A DNA stretch of 63,086 bases from Pedobacter sp. (GTDB lineage Bacteria; Bacteroidota; Bacteroidia; Sphingobacteriales; Sphingobacteriaceae). Position 1 is the stretch's first letter; each line of letters starts with the position of its first letter. Positions 1-8,913 of this stretch are shown one piece after another. The translations under genes and the position numbers were made by a program. The notes under the pieces were generated by a model. The model was not told where the DNA came from. It did not search any database and worked only from the letters and a program-made list of their open reading frames with translations. The stretch is taken from positions 1 to 63,086 of the forward strand of contig JANXVH010000043.1 of NCBI GenBank assembly GCA_025351765.1, written 5' to 3'.

Positions 1-87
1 CTTTTTTTTAACCAGCAACATTATCGATACATATTAAACGGCTCTAATGTTGTCAGAGCGACTCCAACAAAAAACGTAAATAATTAA
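1..87 (+). CDS. C-terminal end of an unrecognised protein (partial)
   Basis: Frame 1 is open from the window edge to a TAA at 85-87 and encodes 28 residues ending in VRATPTKNVNN. A rho-independent terminator on the same strand follows about 58 bp later, which fits the end of a transcription unit. I do not recognise the family from this short tail, and the frame could be open by chance. Confidence 0.4.
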   Translation, partial: LFFNQQHYRYILNGSNVVRATPTKNVNN

Positions 88-144
88 AAATCAGATATGC
101 TTAAATACCTATTGGGTGTACAGAGATTTATCTCTAAACTAAAG

Positions 145-173
145 GCGACGTTGCTCCAGACGTCGCTTTTTTT
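145..173 (+). terminator. Rho-independent terminator
   Basis: A 7-bp perfect stem (GCGACGT at 145-151, ACGTCGC at 160-166) with an 8-nt loop is followed by seven T residues at 167-173. It reads on the plus strand and probably ends the partial gene at 1-87. Confidence 0.8.
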
Positions 174-175
174 GT

Positions 176-286
176 TTACAGCGCTTCTGTTGCGCGCTCT
201 CCTACTGGCTTTTTCCCATCAAACTTCTGAGCATAGCCCATTTCTGCTGTAAATATCAACAACATTAAGAGTGGGACAATTTTCAT
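176..286 (-). CDS. Small secreted peptide, 36 residues, unknown
   Basis: ATG at 286-284 opens a 36-codon frame ending in TAA at 178-176. The N-terminus is a convincing Sec signal (MKIVPLLMLLIFTAEMGYAQ), leaving a mature tail of about 16 residues (KFDGKKPVGERATEAL). Either it is a genuine tiny exported peptide or the surviving 5' end of a larger exported protein. Nothing recognisable lies upstream, between 287 and the sigma-factor terminator at 509. I do not recognise a family. Confidence 0.4.
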   Translation of the reverse strand: MKIVPLLMLLIFTAEMGYAQKFDGKKPVGERATEAL

Positions 287-508
287 TGTAGTTTATTTAT
301 TAGAATGAAGATAACTAAATTAAGAGAGAACTTAGAAAGTTGTTGATTGAAGTATGAGATCTGTACAGCTGGAGAGATAGCCTAGCTAAGCCGAACTGGG
401 AAAGCTTCTGAAATATAACCTTGAAAGTAGTGTTATGATGCAGAGAGTGCCTTCATGAACCACCTTTTTTGAGCAGGGTAAAATGAATGACTGATTCATC
501 AGTAGAAC

Positions 509-539
509 AAAAAAAAGCCCTTTAGCATCACTAAAAGGC
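509..539 (-). terminator. Rho-independent terminator of the ECF sigma gene
   Basis: On the minus strand a 9-bp stem (GCCTTTTAG with CTAAAGGGC, one U.G pair) is followed by a run of eight T residues. It lies 20 bp past the sigma-factor stop codon. Confidence 0.8.
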
Positions 540-558
540 TTTATAAATAGGTTCTTTT

Positions 559-1083
559 TTAAGCGGAATGCTTATACTGTTGAGCGTACATTTTAAGGTT
601 ATTTTTTAAAACCTGTCTTGCCATATGAATCCGGGTTTTAACAGTGCCTATAGGTATATCAAGCTCAACTGCAATTTCATGGTATTTATAGCCTTCAAAA
701 TAGCGCAAGAATGGTACCGAGTACACTGGCTCCAAAACGGAAAGAGCTTTATTAATATCCTCCATTACAAATTTGTTCTCACCAAGATTTGAGGAAGCGC
801 TGTTTTTAAGCTGCGCTGAACTCAGTTCCTCACTAGTATCCATAATGGTATTTTTTTTCGTCACTTTCCTGTAGCTATTTATAAAAGTATTTCTCATTAT
901 AGTATACAACCATCCCTTAAGGTTCGTACCTTCCTTATACAAGGAACTGTAACGTATTGCTTTAATCATGGTATCCTGCACCAGGTCATTAGCATCTTCA
1001 AGGTCGTTAGTGAATTTTTTAGCAAACAAATCAAGGGCACTTTTATGCCCACAGATTTCAAGGTTTAAGGCAATGTTATTCAT
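559..1083 (-). CDS. RNA polymerase sigma factor, ECF (sigma-70) family
   Basis: This 174-residue protein has the standard ECF layout. Region 2 (about residues 15-78) contains NDLVQDTMIKAIR and GWLYTIMRN, for core binding and -10 recognition. Region 4 (about 112-163) has a helix-turn-helix ending GTVKTRIHMARQ, for -35 recognition. The length is typical. It directs core RNA polymerase to a specific promoter set. No anti-sigma gene adjoins it: the neighbour upstream is a separate oxidoreductase 135 bp away and a terminator follows. It is therefore probably a lone transcription unit, and its control cannot be read from this window. Confidence 0.92.
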   Translation of the reverse strand: MNNIALNLEICGHKSALDLFAKKFTNDLEDANDLVQDTMIKAIRYSSLYKEGTNLKGWLYTIMRNTFINSYRKVTKKNTIMDTSEELSSAQLKNSASSNLGENKFVMEDINKALSVLEPVYSVPFLRYFEGYKYHEIAVELDIPIGTVKTRIHMARQVLKNNLKMYAQQYKHSA

Positions 1084-1218
1084 GTTATGGAGGGTTAGAG
1101 GTTCTTTCTAATTTGATCAAATCCTATACCATCCTGTACTATTTTGAGAAATTTGGAAATAACACGTAATTAAACGTATCGATAAGCGTATTAACACCCA
1201 CAGATATGAGTTGACAAA

Positions 1219-2301
1219 CTAAAGCTTCACTACCTCCCCGCTTTTTACCGACTCGTCGCATGCAAATGCAATTTGCAGGCTGTATATAGCGTCCCTGGTG
1301 GGATTAGACAAATCAATGTCTTCGTTTATACACCCTAAAAAATAGCGCTGTTCCCGGTTGCATAATTCTTGATGATCAGGCTCGTCTTTAAGGTCAATCC
1401 AGCTGTCGGGTCTGGCAAATTCGCCTGCGGAGTTAAGATCTGAATAGTGAACTTTTAAAGATTCAGTTTTTGTATGTGCACCAATCATGTCAGACTTCCC
1501 TGCTTTACTGGCTTCTTTAGCAACAATTGATACGGATCCTTTCGGACCAAAAACATCTTTAATAAAGAACGCTGTTTCGCTTACCATTGGCCCCCATCCT
1601 GCTTCATACCAGCCTACAGAACCATCTTCAAAACGGATTTGAAGTTGACCGTAATTGTAGTTCCATTTGGGTATCTCCTCAGTCAGCTTTGCGCCTATGG
1701 CATACACCTGTGTAGGTTTTGACTTGGTCATTTGGCACATTACATCAATATAGTGTACGGCACAATCAACAATGGGGCTTAGGCTCTTCATCAGATTTTT
1801 GTGCACAACCCATTTAGCACCACTACTTTGTTGGTTTAGGTTCATTCGCATTACAAGGGGTTTACCCATTTCTTGAGAAACATTGATAAAGCGCTCCCAT
1901 GATGGGTGATATCGTAATATGTAGCCTATCAATAATTTTTTACCTGCCTTTTCAGCGGCATCTGCAACACGTTTAGCACCCGCTACCGTATCTGCTAATG
2001 GTTTTTCAATAAAAACATGGCATCCTTTTTCAAAAGATTTTACCGCATATTCTTCGTGTGTATCCGGATAAGTAGCAATGCAAACCGCATCAGGATTGGT
2101 TGCATCAAGCGCAACGTAAAAATCATCAAATAATGCGTAGCTACTGCCAAGTTTTTCATTTAGTACCTCTTTGCTTTTCCCGGTCGAGACCAGCCCGCAT
2201 ATTTCAAATCCTTCTAGCGTATGGTATGCGGTTGCATGGGAAGCACCCATGTTGCCGCAACCAACTACCAGTACACGAAGTTTCTTGTTATTTAAAGACA
2301 T
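1219..2301 (-). CDS. Gfo/Idh/MocA family oxidoreductase (cytoplasmic)
   Basis: This 360-residue NAD(P)-dependent sugar dehydrogenase-type protein has a Rossmann motif GCGNMG at residues 14-19. The family EKP motif is at 99-101, and a candidate catalytic pair H183/D186 lies in AVHYIDVM. It has no signal peptide, so it should act in the cytoplasm. It sits 13 bp downstream of a second, exported Gfo/Idh/MocA protein and next to a DUF1080 hydrolase, suggesting oxidation or reduction of a sugar hydroxyl (possibly C3) in a shared pathway. The substrate is not evident from sequence. Confidence 0.88.
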   Translation of the reverse strand: MSLNNKKLRVLVVGCGNMGASHATAYHTLEGFEICGLVSTGKSKEVLNEKLGSSYALFDDFYVALDATNPDAVCIATYPDTHEEYAVKSFEKGCHVFIEKPLADTVAGAKRVADAAEKAGKKLLIGYILRYHPSWERFINVSQEMGKPLVMRMNLNQQSSGAKWVVHKNLMKSLSPIVDCAVHYIDVMCQMTKSKPTQVYAIGAKLTEEIPKWNYNYGQLQIRFEDGSVGWYEAGWGPMVSETAFFIKDVFGPKGSVSIVAKEASKAGKSDMIGAHTKTESLKVHYSDLNSAGEFARPDSWIDLKDEPDHQELCNREQRYFLGCINEDIDLSNPTRDAIYSLQIAFACDESVKSGEVVKL

Positions 2302-2314
2302 ATTTTATTATCGA

Positions 2315-3778
2315 TTAAACACCTAAACTCCAGCCCTTGCGGTACTCGCGTTTTACAAATTGGTTAACATCGTCAAAATTGGTCACTTTCATATTGACTT
2401 TGTCCCAAAGCATTTTCATATCCCTTCCCGGATAGCTGGTTCCCCCATCTGCATTTCTTCTCTGCACATCAGTACCTCTTATGGCAAGATTGGCAATTAA
2501 TAACGTTTCAGTAAGAGGCCCGGCAGTTTCAAATGGCGAACTCAAATGCATTTTACCATATCCGGCAATCGCAGCCTCTGCAAACTGTGCATAGTGACCA
2601 TCCTCTTCGCCAGGTACACGGGCAATCGTTTCTTTTGTTCGATCAGTTTCGTTTCGCGAAAGGGGCAGCAGTTTAGGATTTTTACCATAGGTTTCGCAGA
2701 TCATTTTTCCTTTACTACCAACAAACAAAACACCATTGTCACCAAAGCGTTCGTTTGCACCAAGTTCATCAGGCCGTTCTGGTTTAATGCCACCGTCCAT
2801 CCAGTGAATTTGTGTATCATCTTTAGGTTTACCTGTCTTGTTGAAGGTCATAATCACATGGCTTGACGGCGGACAACTTTCTGGAAAATAACCGCGCTTA
2901 AATTCGTCTACGTATACACTACCCACACTGCACTCCACGCTCACAGGCGTATCTAGTCCAAGCACACGGAAGGGCGGCTCAACCAGGTGACAACCCATAT
3001 CACCGATAGCGCCAGTACCATAATCCCACCAGCCGCGCCAGTTAAAAGGTATCATTTTATCAATGTATTCTTTGTAAGGCGCGCTGCCCAGCCATAAATC
3101 CCAATCCAGCTCCTTCGGTATTGTTGCTTTAGCAGTTGGCCACGCTATTCCCTGCGGCCAAACCGGACGGTCTGTCCAGCAATACACGGTATGAACTTTT
3201 CCAATCCTTCCCGCCTCATACCACTCCTGCAATCTTCTTACCCCGTTTCCAGATGCACCCTGGTTGCCCATTTGGGTAACCACCTTATAACGATGCGCAG
3301 CCTCAGTGAGCATACGTGCTTCATAAATATCATGAGTAAGCGGCTTCTGGACATAAACATGCTTTCCCAACTGCATCGCAGCCATTGCTATCTGTGCGTG
3401 CGTGTGATCGGGAGTCGAAACTGTTACTGCATCAATATTTTTACCCTCTTTATCCAGCAATTCGCGATAGTCCTTATAGTACTTTGCTTTCGGGAAGTTT
3501 CTCATGGAAGTAGCTGCTCTTCTGTCGTCCACATCGCACAAAAATGCTACATCCGTTTTACCGCCTTTAACTATGTTGGCAATGTCACTCTCTCCTTTCC
3601 CACCTGCGCCTATCCCTGCAAGTTGCAGGCGATCACTCGGAGCCAAAAACCCATTCCCACCCAATACATGCCTGGGTATTATCATAAAGCCCGCAGCTGC
3701 AAGCGCAGTAGTCTTAATGAAATTTCTCCTTGATTTTTCCGATCCTGAATATGATTTATCCTCATTCATAATGTTCAA
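2315..3778 (-). CDS. Gfo/Idh/MocA family oxidoreductase, Tat-exported
   Basis: This 487-residue protein starts with a twin-arginine signal (SRRNFIKTTALAAAG, residues 16-30), so it should be folded with its cofactor and exported to the periplasm. The Rossmann motif is GIGAGGKG (55-62), and the family Lys-Pro is in QKPLTHD (144-150). A GDMGCHL segment holds the likely catalytic His. The extended C-terminal domain matches the Bacteroidota periplasmic glucoside dehydrogenase type. It lies 25 bp from the DUF1080 gene and 13 bp from the cytoplasmic oxidoreductase, so the three look co-transcribed. A glycoside 3-dehydrogenase role is inference from context. Confidence 0.88.
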   Translation of the reverse strand: MNIMNEDKSYSGSEKSRRNFIKTTALAAAGFMIIPRHVLGGNGFLAPSDRLQLAGIGAGGKGESDIANIVKGGKTDVAFLCDVDDRRAATSMRNFPKAKYYKDYRELLDKEGKNIDAVTVSTPDHTHAQIAMAAMQLGKHVYVQKPLTHDIYEARMLTEAAHRYKVVTQMGNQGASGNGVRRLQEWYEAGRIGKVHTVYCWTDRPVWPQGIAWPTAKATIPKELDWDLWLGSAPYKEYIDKMIPFNWRGWWDYGTGAIGDMGCHLVEPPFRVLGLDTPVSVECSVGSVYVDEFKRGYFPESCPPSSHVIMTFNKTGKPKDDTQIHWMDGGIKPERPDELGANERFGDNGVLFVGSKGKMICETYGKNPKLLPLSRNETDRTKETIARVPGEEDGHYAQFAEAAIAGYGKMHLSSPFETAGPLTETLLIANLAIRGTDVQRRNADGGTSYPGRDMKMLWDKVNMKVTNFDDVNQFVKREYRKGWSLGV

Positions 3779-3803
3779 TGCTTTAATGGGTCTGATTAAA
3801 ATA

Positions 3804-6185
3804 TTATTTCTTTTTGGCTTCCTCTTTAACGGTTACCATCTTTTTACTCAAATCTTTTATCCTGATGTTCCTGAATTTTAATGGAGAGCCATGGCCTAGA
3901 AAGCCAATGTGCCCACTATCACGCTGCAAACCAGGGTGGCTCTGCTTGTCTGGAGCACCATTTTTGCGGGCTTCGGTAATGTCACCGTTCAATATCACAG
4001 TACCGTTTAATATCACTTTTATTTTAGGCCCCTTCACCATTACTTCCTGGTAGTTCCATTGACCCACAGGCTTCAAATAACCGCGTTTTGCAGGTATTGT
4101 ACCGTAAATAGAACCATGGTATTGATACACATGGAGATCTTTATACATCGGCGCTTCATTATCCAATATTTGCAGCTCCATACCCACGTAAGCAGCATCA
4201 CCTTCTAATGGGGATCTAATACCGAGCCCATTGTTCGCACCGGGAGTAAGCTGAAATTCAAACCGAAAAATAAAGTCGCTAAATTCTTCCTTTGTATACA
4301 GATTGCCGCCACCGCCCCCTTTACCTGTTTTAGGTATCATAGCCATGTCGCCATTATCCATCACATATTCAGCTGTGTTTCCCGTCCAATTGAACATGTT
4401 TGTACCATCAAATAGAACTTTATAACCTTCTTTCTTTTCTTTTGCGCTTAACTCAAAAGGCCTTACCTGTGGAAGTTCCTTTATATAAATATCCCTATAA
4501 GCTATTGGCGACCCATGCGCTTGCAATTCAATTTGCTCTTCTGCAAAAATGGGCATGTTTCTGTCCCAATAATTTTCAAGAATAACATTATCTGTAACAA
4601 GAATACCATTCAGAAAAACCGTTACCCGATCACCCTTCATAATGATCCGGAAGTTATTCCACTCATCAAGTTTGTTATCTGCTACGGTTAGCGGCTTACT
4701 CGTATTAATCTGGTTATTGTACAAACCGCCAGAACCAACCTGTGCACCTACATTTATACGTGCATTGTCCCATATTTGAACCTGAGGTGTACCTCTTAGG
4801 TAAATACCAGCATCGCCCTCCCCTTTCTTATCATCAATGATTTTCCAGTCTACCAGCATCTCGAAATCTTTGTATTTCTTAACGGTTGCCAGATTATTAC
4901 CGTAACTCATAAAGCGAAGTTCTCCATCAACTACTTTCCAGCTATCTCTCATTTCTGCATCTGCCTTTGCCTGTTCAGAAGCCAGAGTAACTGCATCCAT
5001 TTTACCTCTTTTTATAGGATCGGCAACCAGGCCTTTCCATCCTGTCAAATCTTTACCATTAAACAATTGCACAAAATCTGGCCCTGGCTTCTGCTGATCA
5101 ATGTATTTTATTAAATCAGCTTTCTCGGTTTCGACAGAAGCGCCTTTACTCAAACCGGAGAATTTAACATATAGATCTTTGTAAATCAATAGCTTTTGTT
5201 CCATCAGATAACTTGAAAGTTTAGTTTGAGCCATTTTAAGTTTTAGACCGTACAAGGTTTTTGCATCCTGATCAATATAGGGTTCTGCAGCGCTAAGTAC
5301 TGCAGCAAAGTAATCCAAATTTGCACTTTTACTTGCTTCAGTTAAATAAGTAATCGCGTTACTGCTGTTAACATCAATAAGGATCTTTACAGCGTAGGTA
5401 CGAACAGAAGCCAGATTGCCAACAGAAGTATTGGATAATATTTTACGCCCAATTTCTCCAGCTAATTTTTGATTACCTGCTTTTAATACCTGATTCGCAT
5501 ATACCAAATAAGCGTTCACCGCATTTGTTTGCTCGTACTTGTATCCTGCCTTCTGAGCCGCAGTAAATAATATAGGTTCAGACGATGGATCGGCAATATA
5601 AGATAGTGCGTACAACGACATTTTAGCAACCGATGCATCAGCATCCGTTGCCAATAGATTTAACGAAGTAGTGGCCGCTTTTGAATTTGGTGTGTTTATT
5701 TTAACCAAAGCTCTTGCTGCGGGATCTGCAAGGAACTGATCAGTTAAATATCCTTGTAGCAATTGCACTGCATCATCTTTACCAACCAACTCCATTTGGC
5801 TAATTGCAAACGACTTATTTTGAGGATTTGTTAATTTTTCCAGCGCCCTGCCTAATGCCTGTACACTCATTTTGCGCAAGGGCTCTTGCCCCTTTTGAGA
5901 AGCATAGGCTGAAAAACTACCTATAGCATGTTCCAGTGGCGCATTATTGCCCGTTCCGGGGTCGGAAAGGCTGCTGATCATCTTGGTATATCCGGCTTCT
6001 CCGGTTTTGCTAATTGCAATCATGTTAAGCTTCATAGCTTCAGCATCTTTTGCGGGAAATTTCGTTAACAAGGTATCTATCTTCTCATTTCCGGTTATCG
6101 ATTTGCCTGTTTGAGCAAAAGATTCAGTTTCAGAAAGCACCAGTAGAAGTACCGCGCAGCATATAGGCTTGTAATTAAATATCAT
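3804..6185 (-). CDS. Exported HEAT-like / tandem DUF1080 (3-keto-disaccharide hydrolase fold) protein
   Basis: The protein is about 793 residues with a Sec signal (cleavage near SFAQ). Roughly residues 30-350 are helical, repeat-like HEAT-type sequence. Two DUF1080 domains follow. The first (about 370-570) begins FVQLFNGKDLTGWKG and the second (about 585-785) begins KVLFDGTNMFNWTG. DUF1080 (Pfam 3-keto-disaccharide hydrolase, concanavalin-like fold) cleaves 3-keto-glycosides in characterised members. I place the start at ATG 6185-6183, which overlaps the TGA of the upstream remnant (ATGA), rather than at the GTG at 6194. Two catalytic domains plus repeats is longer than the usual single-domain form of 200-300 residues. 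Confidence 0.88.
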   Translation of the reverse strand: MIFNYKPICCAVLLLVLSETESFAQTGKSITGNEKIDTLLTKFPAKDAEAMKLNMIAISKTGEAGYTKMISSLSDPGTGNNAPLEHAIGSFSAYASQKGQEPLRKMSVQALGRALEKLTNPQNKSFAISQMELVGKDDAVQLLQGYLTDQFLADPAARALVKINTPNSKAATTSLNLLATDADASVAKMSLYALSYIADPSSEPILFTAAQKAGYKYEQTNAVNAYLVYANQVLKAGNQKLAGEIGRKILSNTSVGNLASVRTYAVKILIDVNSSNAITYLTEASKSANLDYFAAVLSAAEPYIDQDAKTLYGLKLKMAQTKLSSYLMEQKLLIYKDLYVKFSGLSKGASVETEKADLIKYIDQQKPGPDFVQLFNGKDLTGWKGLVADPIKRGKMDAVTLASEQAKADAEMRDSWKVVDGELRFMSYGNNLATVKKYKDFEMLVDWKIIDDKKGEGDAGIYLRGTPQVQIWDNARINVGAQVGSGGLYNNQINTSKPLTVADNKLDEWNNFRIIMKGDRVTVFLNGILVTDNVILENYWDRNMPIFAEEQIELQAHGSPIAYRDIYIKELPQVRPFELSAKEKKEGYKVLFDGTNMFNWTGNTAEYVMDNGDMAMIPKTGKGGGGGNLYTKEEFSDFIFRFEFQLTPGANNGLGIRSPLEGDAAYVGMELQILDNEAPMYKDLHVYQYHGSIYGTIPAKRGYLKPVGQWNYQEVMVKGPKIKVILNGTVILNGDITEARKNGAPDKQSHPGLQRDSGHIGFLGHGSPLKFRNIRIKDLSKKMVTVKEEAKKK

Positions 6186-6445
6186 AAGGAGCACGCGTAC
6201 CCTGTGTGTCTACTTACCGGCACCTTTAACGGCCAACCCAACATCCCGCTGTCTACTAATTTCTTTAACGAATGCCCTCGCCCCATACCTCCAACGCCAA
6301 TAACTGCTTTGGTTAACCTATCGCTCGGTGCAATAAACCCGGTTCCTCCAAGAACATATCTTGGCACAATTGAAAATGCGGCCATACTGATGGCTGCTTT
6401 TTTTATAAAATCCCTTTTGGTCTTTGTTTCTTTTGTTGTTTTCAT
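6182..6445 (-). pseudogene. Truncated Tat-exported Gfo/Idh/MocA oxidoreductase
   Basis: The 87 codons encode a Tat-type N-terminus (KRDFIKKAAISMAAFSIVPR) and the start of a Rossmann fold (IGVGGMGRG). After about residue 65 the sequence stops looking like the family. Residues 32-56 closely match the intact paralogue at 2315-3778 (VLGG.GF.APSDRL). Past the junction another frame reads LAVKGAGK then TAG near 6212, plausibly the original C-terminus, so the centre of a gene of about 400 codons appears to be deleted with a frame change. The surviving frame ends in an ATGA overlap with the DUF1080 start, so its translation may still couple to that gene. Confidence 0.8.
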
Positions 6446-6496
6446 TCAGTTGTGGGCTTATCGCGATGACGGTATTAGCTTTCGTTGTTTTTCATA

Positions 6497-6529
6497 GCTA
6501 ATATTAGCGAGAAATTGGCAAAAAGCCAA
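6497..6529. promoter_or_regulatory. Candidate operators: two palindromes between the ROK gene and the sugar-oxidation block
   Basis: The 175-bp divergent gap contains a perfect 12-bp palindrome GCTAATATTAGC (6497-6508). Next to it is an inverted repeat TTGGC-5nt-GCCAA (6515-6529). Both lie upstream of the minus-strand genes and about 90-120 bp upstream of the ROK start. ROK repressors bind palindromic sites, so these are reasonable operators. The link is inferred from position only. Confidence 0.45.
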
Positions 6530-6619
6530 AACATTGTTCAATTATTTAGGTAATTAAAATACTTTTATTAATTTTTAATATAAGTTTTCTATATTTATCC
6601 AAATAGAGTAATTAAAGCT

Positions 6620-7873
6620 ATGAATCTTCATCTATTAAATAACATAACACAATCTACGGGTGATAAACAGCTGGTACAAAAATTCCGACTCATAAAACAT
6701 CTTTTTGATCTAGGACCTTCTTCTGTTGCTGCCTTATGCGACATCATGGACATGAGTTCGCCTAGTATATTGAAACTCATTGTGAGTTTGAGTAATGATG
6801 AGTGGATAGAAAAGAAAGGCTTTGGTGCGTCAATGGGCGGAAGAAAACCCGATTTATATGGCTTAAAGGATAAACAGATTTTGATCATCTGCATCGACAT
6901 TGAGTTATTTCACACTAAAATTGCCATTATAGATAACAACTATAATTTTATATTTGAAGTTAAAACCATCGCCCTACCCATCTCTAAAAGCAGGTCTGAT
7001 TTCTTTAAAATATTAAATTCACATGTTCAAGAAATTTTGCAATCTCACGATATTAGCAATGATCAGTTAATTGGATGCAGCGTAGGCATGCCTGGTTTAA
7101 CTGATGCCGAAAAGGGTGAAAACTACAGTTACCTTCTTAGCGATCAGGCAGATATTTCTTTAACGGAGGCTTTTGAAAAGATGCTGCAACTTCCGGTAGT
7201 TATACAGAACGATGTAAATGGATCTTCCATGGCAGAGTTTACCCACGGAATGGCCAAAGGCAAACAAAATGCCTTGATCTTGTTAATGGATTGGGGTGTG
7301 GGACTGGGAATTATAATGGACGGTAAGTTAAGAAAGGGCGCATGTGGTTTTTCAGGTGAGCTTGGGCATATTCCATTCGTAGAAAATGGCGCACTATGTT
7401 ATTGTGGCAAGCACGGTTGCCTGGAAACCATTGCTTCTGGCAATGCTTTGTCATCCATGGCAAAAGAAGGCATTTTGTTGGGCAAAAATTCGATGCTGAA
7501 CCAACTTAGTAATGAAGAACTGGAAAGAATTGAGCCCGTAGTTATCATTCAGGCAGCAAACAAAGGCGATCAATATGCCATCCAGTTACTGTCTAATATT
7601 GGCACCTATATGGGAAAAGGTATAGCTATGCTAATCCAGCTATTCAATCCAGAGCTGATTATTTTGAGCGGAAAAATTGCAGAAGCAAAGCAATACATTA
7701 CCTTACCCATGCAACAAGCTATTAATACGTATTGCATGACTCAAATAAGGGATAAAACGACGATTGTTTCTTCTGAACTTGGTGAAAACTCCAGACTGCT
7801 AGGTTATGCCACAACAGGTATTGATTATTTTTTAGACAGCTACATCAAAAAAGCAAAGAAATCAAAAAATTAG
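6620..7873 (+). CDS. ROK family transcriptional regulator (NagC/Mlc-like)
   Basis: The protein has 417 residues. Residues about 15-80 form a winged helix-turn-helix (SVAALCDIMDMSSPSILKLI), and the rest is a ROK sugar-kinase-like domain. The ROK zinc signature is present (CYCGKHGCLE, preceded by GELGHIPF). Typical members repress sugar-use genes until a sugar or sugar phosphate binds the ROK domain. It is transcribed divergently from the Gfo/Idh/MocA-DUF1080 block, with palindromes in the shared gap, so it probably controls that block and itself. A ROK sugar kinase is excluded by the N-terminal DNA-binding domain. Confidence 0.92.
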   Translation: MNLHLLNNITQSTGDKQLVQKFRLIKHLFDLGPSSVAALCDIMDMSSPSILKLIVSLSNDEWIEKKGFGASMGGRKPDLYGLKDKQILIICIDIELFHTKIAIIDNNYNFIFEVKTIALPISKSRSDFFKILNSHVQEILQSHDISNDQLIGCSVGMPGLTDAEKGENYSYLLSDQADISLTEAFEKMLQLPVVIQNDVNGSSMAEFTHGMAKGKQNALILLMDWGVGLGIIMDGKLRKGACGFSGELGHIPFVENGALCYCGKHGCLETIASGNALSSMAKEGILLGKNSMLNQLSNEELERIEPVVIIQAANKGDQYAIQLLSNIGTYMGKGIAMLIQLFNPELIILSGKIAEAKQYITLPMQQAINTYCMTQIRDKTTIVSSELGENSRLLGYATTGIDYFLDSYIKKAKKSKN

Positions 7874-7975
7874 CTTTAAAATTAACAGTATTTCGAAATT
7901 TTCATACTTCCTGAAAATATATCCGATTTACTGTCCTTTTTATATTTTCATTTGTTATAATTTAAAACAACATAC

Positions 7976-8908
7976 ATGGCATTTATAGATTACTATAAAA
8001 CTCTGGGAATTGACAAGACTGCTTCGCAGGATGATGTGAAAAAAGCTTACAGAAAACTAGCCAGGAAATTGCATCCAGATCTAAATCCAGATGATAAGGC
8101 CGCGCACACCAAGTTTCAGCAGGTCAATGAAGCCAATGAGGCTTTGAGCGATCCTGTAAAACGAAAGAAATATGACGAATATGGTGAAAACTGGCGCAAT
8201 GCAGATCAGTTTGAACAAGCCAACCGTTCTGGCAGACAAAGTCAATATGGCGGCCAAGGTCAGCGAAGCGGTGGCGGAAGTCCTTTTGGAAGTGCGGGTG
8301 GAAATCCTTTTGGTGGAGGCAGCGGCGGAGATTATTCAGATTTTTTTGAATCGATGTTTGGTAATGCAGGCGGCCGCGGGCAAGGCAGTAGTCGGAAATC
8401 CAAAGGTCAGGACTACCAAACTGAGTTTAAGCTTTCGCTAAGGGATGCTTACACCACACATAAACAAACATTAACAGTTAATGGGAAACAAATTAGAATT
8501 ACCGTTCCCGCTGGAATAGGTAATGGGCAAGTACTTAAACTTAGTGGCCAAGGTGCTCCAGGTAATAATGGCGGACCAAATGGAGATCTTTTTATTACCG
8601 TAACTATTACTGATGATTCCAAATTTAAACGCCTTAATGACGACCTCTACTCTGATCATGAAATAGATCTATTTACGGCGGTTCTAGGTGGAGAAACAAC
8701 TGTAGAAACCTTTGATGGGAAGGTAAAGCTTAAAGTAACTGCAGGTACACAAAACGGAATAAAGGTCAGGTTAAAAGGAAAAGGATTTCCTGTATACAAA
8801 AAAGAGGGAGAATCAGGTAGCCTTTACATCACTTATCTTGTTAAAATTCCTACCAGCCTGACAATCCAACAAATCGAACTTTTTAAACAATTACAAGCCT
8901 TAAAATAA
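7976..8908 (+). CDS. cbpA: DnaJ-class co-chaperone, CbpA type
   Basis: The protein has 310 residues. The J domain (about 4-70) carries the HPD tripeptide in LHPDLNP that stimulates DnaK ATPase. A Gly/Ser-rich linker (about 85-145) and two DnaJ C-terminal beta domains (about 150-305) follow. The cysteine-rich zinc domain of true DnaJ is absent, which places it with CbpA. The next gene, 5 bp downstream, is a CbpM-like modulator, and a strong terminator closes the pair. Upstream, TTATAATTTAAAAC near 7957 may hold the promoter. No stress-response operator was recognised. Confidence 0.9.
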   Translation: MAFIDYYKTLGIDKTASQDDVKKAYRKLARKLHPDLNPDDKAAHTKFQQVNEANEALSDPVKRKKYDEYGENWRNADQFEQANRSGRQSQYGGQGQRSGGGSPFGSAGGNPFGGGSGGDYSDFFESMFGNAGGRGQGSSRKSKGQDYQTEFKLSLRDAYTTHKQTLTVNGKQIRITVPAGIGNGQVLKLSGQGAPGNNGGPNGDLFITVTITDDSKFKRLNDDLYSDHEIDLFTAVLGGETTVETFDGKVKLKVTAGTQNGIKVRLKGKGFPVYKKEGESGSLYITYLVKIPTSLTIQQIELFKQLQALK

Positions 8909-8913
8909 TTGTT

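Noticed and set aside
559..1083. ECF sigma factor paired with an anti-sigma and SusCD-type system
   Set aside because: No FecR-like, TonB-dependent receptor or SusD gene adjoins it, and it has its own terminator.
2100..3881. Several plus-strand frames of 70-180 codons opposite the oxidoreductase genes
   Set aside because: They are antisense shadows of well-supported minus-strand genes and lack domain-like sequence.
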